A stretch of 25,590 nucleotides of DNA from a virus, in IMG/VR virus record IMGVR_UViG_3300044843_000696, positions 1 through 25,590 of that record; one strand, given 5' to 3'. The translations under genes were made by a program, and so were the position numbers. The notes beneath the pieces were generated by a model, which was not told the origin of the DNA, made no database searches, and worked only from the letters and a program-made list of their open reading frames with translations. Within the stretch, counting starts at the first letter, position 1. Every line of letters begins with the position of its first letter. Shown here piece after piece: positions 1 to 9,100 of this stretch.

Positions 1-1158
1 CAAGAATATGGTATTGATCCTAGAGAAATATATACAACATATATATGCAGAGCTTGCGGAGAATATGAAGTAAAAAATTTCACTGGTCAAGATTTGGACT
101 GTAAATACTGCAGATCTGCAAAGTCACAGATTACAACTAATGTAGGCATAGGTGTAACAGAGGAAGAATTAAATCAAATCTATAATTTAATGGATGTGTA
201 TTGTCATCCATTTACGAGCGGTGGTCAAGAGATTCCAATACAAGAAGCAAAACTAGCCGAACTAATCACATTAGTCACTAATTACTCATGTGGAGAAGAA
301 ATGTGTCAAAAAGAAGCCTATAGTTTGCCATTAGAATGGGCAGAGTATAGAGAGCATGGAACAGAATTTATTAAAGCTTCTACTTTACCAAAGTCCATAG
401 CTGATAAATTACAAATAGTTTATTCAATGTCAATTGAAGAAAGAAAAGATTTTGGCAATAAAGCTAGACAATGGACAATTAATAATTATTCCGTAGAGAG
501 CATTGGAAAAACCATAGAATCTTTTATAGACTCTTGCAAAACAATTGATAAAAGTATTAATTTTAAATTTGAAGAAAAAGACCCATATCATCAAGTCCCA
601 GATATAAAAGAGAATTTAGAATGGTTAAAATATATGTATAAACATATATTAAAAATGCAAGTAGAGAATAATGATGATGGTGTTAGATATTGGTTAGATG
701 AACTATCTAAAGGTAAAAGCAGAGCAGATGTAGAAAACTATTTTAGACATGTAGCCAATGAGAAAAATAAAGAATCTAAAAAAATATCTTTTGAGGATTT
801 ATTGGATAAAGACGATGAATCTAAAAGATTGTTATATGTTATGCCAGAAAGTATAGGAGATATATTCTTGTCAACAAGCCTTTTCAAATCTATCAAAGAA
901 CAATATCCAAACTATAAATTCTATGTTGCTACAAAACAGGAATATTTTGATGTTTTAGAAGCTAATCCATATGTAGATAAAATTATACAATACGTTCCAC
1001 AAATGGACAGTTTAATATGGCTAGAAGGTGGTGGAGATCATAATGGATTTTTTGAAATAGCATTTTTACCATATTCTCAAACTCAAAGATTTTTAACATA
1101 CCTTCATAATGGTAAAACAAATATAGCTTATAAGGACTTTAAATATGCACCTAATTGA
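1..1158 (+). CDS. Multidomain glycosyltransferase (GT4-like, DUF4214-like, GT9 N-half), 5' partial
   Basis: The frame is open from base 1, so the true start lies upstream; a TTG at 94 is the first in-frame alternative start but would cut into a domain. About 385 residues are visible. The first ~180 look like the C-terminal half of a GT-B family 4 glycosyltransferase: the segment HPFTSGGQEIPIQEAKLAEL (from about nt 214) corresponds to the GT4 EX7E nucleotide-sugar site, but the first Glu is replaced by Gly. A CxxC...CxxC pair (CRAC, CKYC; nt 46-111) suggests a zinc ribbon inserted just before it. Residues encoded by about 622-765 fit the DUF4214 pattern (Y...L, DDGVRYWLDELSKGKSRADV). From about 829 the sequence resembles the start of GT9 ADP-heptose transferases (VMPESIGDIFLSTSLFKSI). 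The GT9 fold is completed only in the next gene. The likely role is glycan synthesis or modification, but sugar and acceptor cannot be read from sequence. Confidence 0.75.
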   Translation, partial: QEYGIDPREIYTTYICRACGEYEVKNFTGQDLDCKYCRSAKSQITTNVGIGVTEEELNQIYNLMDVYCHPFTSGGQEIPIQEAKLAELITLVTNYSCGEEMCQKEAYSLPLEWAEYREHGTEFIKASTLPKSIADKLQIVYSMSIEERKDFGNKARQWTINNYSVESIGKTIESFIDSCKTIDKSINFKFEEKDPYHQVPDIKENLEWLKYMYKHILKMQVENNDDGVRYWLDELSKGKSRADVENYFRHVANEKNKESKKISFEDLLDKDDESKRLLYVMPESIGDIFLSTSLFKSIKEQYPNYKFYVATKQEYFDVLEANPYVDKIIQYVPQMDSLIWLEGGGDHNGFFEIAFLPYSQTQRFLTYLHNGKTNIAYKDFKYAPN

Positions 1159-2314
1159 AACATACGCTCTAAATTGTGGATTAAAAATTGATAAACCATA
1201 TATATATCAAAAGTATTGCCCAGTTCCATTTGAAAAATACATATCATTTCAACCTTATAGTAAGTATGATGCAAAAAGCTACGATTATTGGCAAGAGGTA
1301 ATAGACCAATTATTCTTTAAATTACAAGAACATAATATTCATATAGTACAAATTGGTGGAAAAGATGAAAAACCAATTCAAAATTGTTATCATCTTCAAG
1401 GTAAAACATCAATAGGTCAAGCCGCATATTTAATAAATAAAGGAATTTTACATCTAGGAGTAGATAGTTTTGGCGTACATATCGCAAGTCATTTTGATAA
1501 AAAAATAGTCTGTTTATATTCTAATAGTCGCCCAGAAAATGCTGGACCTTATTTTAGCTCTAAGGAAAATATTAAAATATTTGAAGTTGATAGGAGCAGA
1601 AAACCAAGTTATTCAGCAGTAGAAAATCCAAAAACAATAAATAAAATTAATCCAGCAGATATAGCTAATTCTGTTTTAGAGTATCTAAATCTAGAGTCAA
1701 ATAAAATTAAAACAATATTTTTAGGAGAGAATTATAATAGAACGCTAATAGAATCTGTTCCAAATCAAGTAATAGAGAATATATCACAATTTGGTATCGA
1801 ATCTTTAATTATTAGAATGGATTATGAATTTAACGAGAGAAATTTAGCAGAACAGCTTAAGAGAAATAGATGCTCAATTATAACTGATAAGAAAATAGAT
1901 TATAATATATTGAATACTTTTAAGGGTAATATAGATCAAATAATCTATAATATAGATGAAAATCACGATGTAGAATTTGCTAAAAATCTTAAAAAACTAG
2001 CAAGACCATTTATATTGTCTACATTTCTAAATGAAAACTTTGTAAATTCTCTAAAGTTAAGTTATTTAGATGTTGCACAAATAATGGTTAATCCAAAGAC
2101 ATGTAAAAATGATTTAAAATTAAATTTAAATAATTTAAATGATATTTATTATAAATCTAATAAATATACATTAAGTAATGGTAATACATACAATTCTAAA
2201 GCTGCATATAAATTAAATATACCATTCCAAGGTAAACCAATAAAAATTATTGATCATGAAGATTTTTGGGAAGAAGCAAAACATTTATACATATTTGAGT
2301 TGACAAAAGATTAA
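1145..2314 (+). CDS. GT9 heptosyltransferase-like C-terminal half plus unknown C-terminal region
   Basis: 389 residues. Residues ~1-180 match the second Rossmann domain of GT9 heptosyltransferases: IVQIGGKDE, then YHLQGKTSIGQAAYLI, then HLGVDSFGVHIASHFDKK and VCLYS, the usual nucleotide-sugar-binding end of the enzyme. The N-terminal half of the same domain ends the upstream gene, whose stop codon lies inside this start (ATGcacctaatTGA, 14-nt overlap, different frame). The opening residues HLIETYALNCGL are what GT9 proteins have in the interdomain linker, so the two genes read as one enzyme split in two. Residues ~190-389 (Asn/Lys/Ile-rich) I do not recognise. No clear Shine-Dalgarno precedes the ATG, so translational coupling is likely. 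It could be a two-subunit enzyme, a frameshifted gene or an assembly error. Confidence 0.7.
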   Translation: MHLIETYALNCGLKIDKPYIYQKYCPVPFEKYISFQPYSKYDAKSYDYWQEVIDQLFFKLQEHNIHIVQIGGKDEKPIQNCYHLQGKTSIGQAAYLINKGILHLGVDSFGVHIASHFDKKIVCLYSNSRPENAGPYFSSKENIKIFEVDRSRKPSYSAVENPKTINKINPADIANSVLEYLNLESNKIKTIFLGENYNRTLIESVPNQVIENISQFGIESLIIRMDYEFNERNLAEQLKRNRCSIITDKKIDYNILNTFKGNIDQIIYNIDENHDVEFAKNLKKLARPFILSTFLNENFVNSLKLSYLDVAQIMVNPKTCKNDLKLNLNNLNDIYYKSNKYTLSNGNTYNSKAAYKLNIPFQGKPIKIIDHEDFWEEAKHLYIFELTKD

Positions 2315-2334
2315 ATATATATTACAATTCAATA

Positions 2335-3123
2335 ATGGAAGAATCAATCTCAATCAATAGTTCAGAGTTGAATAAAATAGACTCTATTGCAGCAAATGTT
2401 CTTATACAAGAACCAAGGATTATTCCTCCAAAACTCTTTATAAGAAATAGCTTTGGCTTACTAGAAAACGATAATATAAATTATATTTTTAATGATGATG
2501 GCTCTATCAATTGGAGAGCAATGGTTAAAACACAATATCTTGTCCCAAATCGTCAAAGAACACAAGAGACAGATGTTTCAAAACTGGAAGATAAAGATCT
2601 TTTAATACTTCTTGGTGGAATTAAGGAGCTAGCTCAAATTAGAGGATTTACTAGTGTTGAATATAATGTAGTAACTGCTACCGATAATTATTTCGCAACA
2701 TCTTGTAAGATTACTTGGATACCTAATTATGAGACAGGAAATCGTCCTGTGACATTTGAAGCTCTTGCAGATGCATCTCTTGTAAATACTAAAGATTTTG
2801 CTCGTTATTTTCTTGCAGCTATAGCGGAAAATAGAGCATTTGTTCGTTGTGTTCGTAATTTCTTAAAGATCAATATTGTATCACAAGAAGAATTAGGAGA
2901 TGCCAAATTAGGGCTAGTAGCAAAAGAAGATACAGAAAAAGAAAATCCAATGAATCCAACTGTTTTATTGGAAAAAATAATGCAAGATAAAAATATTTCT
3001 TTCGATACCTTAAAGAAGAAATTGATTAAAGAAAAATTCGATGGAGCAGAAAGCTTTAATTTTATTAAAGATATACCAAAAAGTAAAGTATTTGAATTAA
3101 TAGAAAGACTTAAGAAAGTCTGA
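2335..3123 (+). CDS. Possible Rad52/DdrA-like single-strand DNA annealing protein
   Basis: 262 residues, beginning 20 bp after the glycosyltransferase gene, with no obvious Shine-Dalgarno. The middle part suggests the Rad52/DdrA-type annealing fold: a helix (INWRAMVKTQYLV), strands around VEYNVVTATDNYFATSCKIT and WIPN, then the helical signature AENRAFVRCVRNFLKI, reminiscent of the A-E-[NT]-R-A...R..R..L.I helix of phage Sak3/DdrA-like proteins. The C-terminal ~50 residues are Lys-rich and helical (LLEKIMQDKNISFDTLKKKL...), as in a DNA-binding tail. If correct, it would anneal single strands during phage recombination or replication. Family assignment is from pattern only. An unrelated phage hypothetical protein is the alternative. 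Its 3' end overlaps that of the convergent fibre gene. Confidence 0.4.
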   Translation: MEESISINSSELNKIDSIAANVLIQEPRIIPPKLFIRNSFGLLENDNINYIFNDDGSINWRAMVKTQYLVPNRQRTQETDVSKLEDKDLLILLGGIKELAQIRGFTSVEYNVVTATDNYFATSCKITWIPNYETGNRPVTFEALADASLVNTKDFARYFLAAIAENRAFVRCVRNFLKINIVSQEELGDAKLGLVAKEDTEKENPMNPTVLLEKIMQDKNISFDTLKKKLIKEKFDGAESFNFIKDIPKSKVFELIERLKKV

Positions 3124-3136
3124 TTTTAATAAAATC
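3106..3136. terminator. Two adjacent short hairpins at the convergent gene ends
   Basis: 3106-3121 is a perfect 6-bp inverted repeat (AGACTT, loop AAGA, AAGTCT). Directly next to it, 3122-3136 is GATTTT-AAT-AAAATC, another perfect 6-bp inverted repeat. They sit where the rightward gene (stop at 3123) and the leftward fibre gene (stop at 3110) overlap, and are flanked by short T runs on both strands. This is where a bidirectional terminator would be expected. The stems are short and AT-rich, so intrinsic termination strength is doubtful. Confidence 0.35.
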
Positions 3137-6100
3137 ACCACTTCTATACAATCCACCAACTGGAACAAGACCACTGCTTGTTGGTAATGAATTAAGAGCG
3201 AATATGATTGGCGCTCTATTTGAACCAGTATCAACGCCAGTTATATACATGCCATTTGTAAAAAATAACGTTAAACTATTTTCATTGAAACTAGGCTTTA
3301 ATTGATTTGATGTTGCGTCTGATAAAACCATAGATCCACTTTTAGTGTTAAATACATTTCTTCCTAATCCATAACCAAACGCTCCGCTAACTATATTATT
3401 AAATCCACCTAATATAGTCGAATAAGATCCAGAAATGACATTATTTTTTCCACCTATAATAGATGTTGCCGTAATTTCCTCCGCAGTGTCTCTTGCGGAG
3501 TTCATAATTAGATTTGTTTCGCCTCCTAAAATTACTCCGTCAACAACATTGCCAGATATTGTATTGAAATTACCACCAAGAATAGTAGAAAACAATGCTT
3601 GTGGAGGTAAGTTGCCAGGAGGAGTGTCTATAATAGTATTTGATCTTCCACCTGGGATAGTATTGTAATCTCCAATAATAGAGTTATTTATACCTCCACC
3701 AATTGTATTTACTAAACCTTTAATATAATTTCCTGTTCCACCGAATATAGAAGAACTACCTACATCTTCGAAACCCAATAGAGAAACTCTACCAAATGCT
3801 CCTTCACCCAATAATTCTCTTAATGTAGAATAATCAATGTCTTCATCTGTTAATATATAATCTATCTTTAGACCAGTTAGCATTCTATTTTTATTAATAG
3901 CATATGAATCAATATTTGGATTATTTAGTTTAACATAAATGTTTCTTCTATTATCAAAATCTTCTTGTCGTGAAATACTTATGAGAGAACTATAAATCTC
4001 ATTATTTGTCCCAGTTGGATCATAAAATACATTTACATTTACTCTATATAAATCTCCAGATGATGCATAATCAATTCCAGTATTATGCATAGAATATATA
4101 TGGGAATCAGTATATATTTTTTCTTGAACTGTGAACCAATTTGAACCAGTATTTACGCTTTTTTGTAATCTAAATGAAACAGATTTTGAAACATCTGGAC
4201 CACTTATTTTATCAAATGTAGCAGCATATTCTATATTGTAATAATCATCTTTCAAAATCTTTATCTGATAAGCTGTTGGATAAAATGGTATAGGCATTCC
4301 TGTACCTCCAGTTATTATATCAAATAAATTAATATTAGATTCTGGAGGACTATACATACCACCACCACTAAAAGGAAGATATGTATCTGGTGAAGAAAAA
4401 GCAATACTAGCTGCTGGAGAATAAAAATATTGACGATATTGTGCGGCTCCTGATACCTCTCCTATACGATATATATATGAATATTGTGAATCAATTATAT
4501 CCGAGCCACTTTGAGTATATACATTACCAAAAAATCTTGGTTTATTATAATTAATATAATCTACATTAAGTAGCCTTGGTATCCTAATCCATCCTGTATA
4601 ATCATTAAAGAATTGATCACCAGTAAGATTATTAGCGCCACTTAAATATAGTGAATTTATTTCTATAAATTTTCCAGAATTACCATCTATTCCACGAAAA
4701 GCACCAGTTTGTGCAACAAAAAACATGCCTGTTGTATCTAATGATAATGTATTATCTATTTTGACTCTAAATCCACTGCTTGTAAAATTATTTATCTTAA
4801 ATCCAGTCTTAGAAAAATTATTATATATATTTCCAGTTTGAATATAGCTAGGAAGCACGATATAATTAAAATTGTTAACAACACCAGTATTAAATTTATT
4901 TACAAAGTTAACATTAATTCCCGTATTTGTAGAAGTATTTAAAGAGTTTAATAACACTTTAAATTGAAGCCTTTTATTATTTTCTATTGAATTTCTTCCA
5001 GATGCTGACGCAAAAGTTCCAGAATAAACATTTTCACTTACAGAATTTATCCAACTACTCATACCAAAAGTTGTTGGAGGATAATATCTTCCTGTTATAA
5101 AGTTTTGAGTAAAATTAGCTAAATAGTCTACATATCCAGTAACATAATTTGTAGACAAATGTTTTTTATTATATTTTAAATTTGAATTATCAGATATAAA
5201 TATATTTGATCCAGATGGTTTTACATGTAATAAAGGTCTTCTAAACTCATCTATAAATCCTTGAACATTAAAGGATTCTCCAGTAATTGCATAGTCATCA
5301 ATTCTTACTTCACCAATATAACCTTGAAATGCATGCGATACTAGTTCTCTTCTTACTCCACTTAAAACTGGCATAGCTCCAATATATATTTTGTTGAAGT
5401 TTCCATAATATGAAGTGGCATCACCTTTAGAAGCTCTTGCGCTAAAGTTCTTACGTCCAGATGTTACAAGATTACCATTTATATAATATCTTATATTTCT
5501 TGTATTATTATAATAATAACTTTTAGTGGCATCATAAGAAAATGCAACATGATTCCACTGATTAGGTATTAATCTCATTTCACTTAAAACACCATAAGTT
5601 GGTGTAGGGACAAAATTAAATGGACTTTCTCCTGTAAATATTGAAGGACTTACACCTCTGAAAGATGTACCAGTGGTCCACAATCTTCCAAGAGTATGAT
5701 TTGGCACATAACCTACTTCATTAGAACATAATGTACCAGACGAGGTCATTCCGTCAAAAGATCCAAATAAAAAAGCTCCAGTATTTGAATAAGGATCGCC
5801 AGCAACTCCTGGTCTTGTATCTAACGATATTCTTTGTGACCCATAAGGATAAGGCAAATCCGTTGCATATCCAAAAGAGTTATCTCCATATCCAGTTGTT
5901 TCTACAGCCCCAACAAATAATCCCCAAGTCCAATTAGGATTTGCAATTTTTAATACTCCTGTACCAGTTTCCTGTACAAATGCTATTAAAGTTTTTAAAT
6001 TAGATCTATTTCCAGTTATATCTGCTCCGTTTGGTAACCAAGGAGTTTTTTGTACTTGAGGATACACCCAAGCAGAGATAGTAAAATCTGCTTGACCAGA

Positions 6101-9100
6101 GGTCATATGAGCTTCTATTGCATGACCAGAACCTAAATCTATTTCAATATATTTTGCATTTGTTTCTACTTTAGCTGGTAGAACACCATAATATGAGCTA
6201 GATAGGTTTCTTATTTTTGTCGTTTTTTGCTCTCTAATTACAAAAGAATTAGTCACACTAATTCCTCCAGTGTTTATAATCGAGTTTGTATACAAATTAT
6301 TAATGTCAATAATTCCGCTAAAAGGTTTTTGAATTTGTCCAGGACCAAATTGAAATCTTGAACCAATTCCACTATAACCTGTAATAACTCTTGCATCATT
6401 TTTATAAAAATTATCATAACCAAATTCTGTTAAATAATATCCATAATCGCGACTTGGATAAGTTGTTCTTACTAGATTTGTATTATATATTAAATTTCCA
6501 CTAGGTTTATCTTGAGTATCTAAAATATCATTTACAGTTACGCTATTAGTTCCAGTAAATCTAAAATTTTTAATAAAGACTTCTCGTTGATTAGTATCAA
6601 GAGCAAATTCATTAAAATTAGGAAATAATCTAAAGCCCATATGATGATGAAGCCCACTATTACTCGCATCAATATATGGAGTATACGCAGCGGTAATACC
6701 TGATATGCGTAAAATATTATTAACATATATTCTTATATTATGACCTGGGAAAGGATTTCCAAAACTACTAAGATATCCATTTGGATCTCCAATAGGAGCA
6801 GAAGTTTGTTCGTATCTAATCTTGTTCCATTTATTTACTTGGAATGGTCTAATTCCAGAATAGTTATTTTGTACAAAATCTAAACTATTAAATCCATATG
6901 GAGAATAACCAGAAATATATTGTGTATTACTTAACCAGTTTGTACTTGTATTTCCTTGATATTGCAGCCATAATTGAGCGTTTTGACCAGTTGCCCCAGA
7001 AATCCATAATTTTGGATAATCCCACCAAAGATCAGGTTCTGATCCAGTATTTAACATATTCATTCTTGGAGCATTCCAATAAAACATTAAAGTAGAATTT
7101 CTTATATCAGAAATTTTTGAATTTAATTTGAACTCAAATTCTCCTGTAAATCCACGATACCAAATTCCTGTATTATTAAATCCAAATGAATAATCAATTC
7201 CACCATAACTTTCCTCCGTAAAAGTATTTGGATAAATAACATGACCACGAGCTTTAACGCATTTAGAAGGAGTATCATAATCTTCATTGTATGGATTTAA
7301 TCCAACCGAGAAATTAAAGTTTCTTATAGCATGATTACCACCAAAACCAGAACCAGTATAGGCTCCTAAACCAAATCCTTTAGAATCTTTATTTCTATAT
7401 AAGAAATCATTATCTTTATAATTATCTATAACAAGTTGATTATTTAATAAAACATTAAATACTCCTGTATGAAAATTTATTCTCCCTGTTATAGGCCAAC
7501 TATTAATTGAAGTAGACGAAGCACTTAGAGCTGGTAATATAGCGCTTTCAGTTAAAAGACCAGTATTCCAAAAAATTTGTACTTTGCCATCTTTTTCATT
7601 AAAGTCAACAACATAACCTACTCCAGAACTATTTCCAAATCTTCCTATTGGTGGATTACCACTGGGAGCGTAAAAATAAAAATAATTACCAATACCTTTA
7701 TTTGCCCCATTATAATAACCAATAAATTCTGCATCTAAATTAACAAAATCATGATAATAAGTGTTTTTGTAATTTGTATAAAAACTATTTGTATATGGTA
7801 AAGTATATCCTATAGCTATATTACCATTTCCAGAAATAAATTGAGCAGTATTATTTGTGCTTAAAATTCTAGAAGTATTAAACCCACCAGTATTAAATAA
7901 ACTACCAAATACGCCGCTTTTACTTATTAATGTGGTTCCGCCATATAGATCTTTAATTTGAGTATTTCCATTTCCTGTTGTTCCGCTATTAATATCTGTA
8001 AGATAAAATAATCTTTGTAGTGAAGATCCGTAATTTGATCCATTCCACAATCCTGTTAATCCGCTATGAGCAAAAGTGCCATCTGGCAACAAAGCTCCAT
8101 ACATAGTTATATTCCCACTCGTTAAAGTTGTATATATTCCAGTTCTTCTTCCGTAATAATCTGATCCACTTAATCGAGCGCTAATAAATCCAGCTCCTAA
8201 TCCTATCCCATTAAAAGATCCATAATGATTAGATCCAAGGTCTGGATTATACGCATAACTTAATGTTTGAATTAAAAATCCAGTAATAATTCCAGTCAAT
8301 CTACCACTAACTAATCCAGTATATATTCCTGTTTCATATGTAAGTTTATTATCATAATAAACGCTATAATCAAAATTTCTTCTTCCAGATAAGTTAAAAT
8401 AAAATTGATTTGGAAGCGGAATAAGAAAATTACCACTCTTTTTAAAGTTACCACTTATAATTTGAGAGCCATTTGCTCCAGTAAGCGATTCAGTATATTC
8501 TTGTGAATTTAATATTGCATAATTTGCTGAATTTCTTGGTTTTGGTATTTCAATATTTATATTTTGAATACCTGCACCAGTAGTCCCAGTAACAGGCACA
8601 TCAAAAAGTTGATTTGATATTGCACTATATCCAGAAGTCACACTATCTATAAAATTATTTTTACCTCCAACAATATTAGAATAAGATCCATATAAAGTAT
8701 TATTTACTCCTCCAACAATTACTGAATCTAAAGATTCATAATTTTTATCTCCAGAGATGATATTTCTAGATCCCGCAGATATAGCGATTCTTCTTCCCCC
8801 AGTAACAATATTATTCTCTCCAAATATAAATGAATTAGGAGTATTTTCATGAATTAAATTATTTGATCCAATAGCAATTGAATTATTCGCACCTGTTTCT
8901 ATTCTATTGTTAAATCCAACAGAGAGAGAATATTCTGAACCTACAGTATTATCTGTATTTCTTACATTTCTTGACGTTGTTAAAACGCCAGATAACGGGC
9001 CAAATATATCTAAACCTAATCCATCAAACTTTATATATCCACCACTATTGCCAACTCTAAACTTTGGAAGACCAGCATTATAACTATTATCATAACCTAA

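Noticed and set aside
94-96. TTG at 94 as the start of the glycosyltransferase
   Set aside because: The frame is open to base 1 and the upstream codons contain the first CxxC of the CxxC pair, so the real start is outside the window.
3435-3668. 77-codon + strand open frame within the giant fibre gene
   Set aside because: Antisense to a YadA-like repeat array; its Pro/Ile-rich translation is what the reverse complement of Gly/Asn repeats gives. No Shine-Dalgarno or family motif.
8640-8960. CRISPR-like or tandem DNA repeat array
   Set aside because: The periodicity is at protein level (GGxNN units) with degenerate DNA and an open reading frame throughout; no identical direct repeats with unique spacers.
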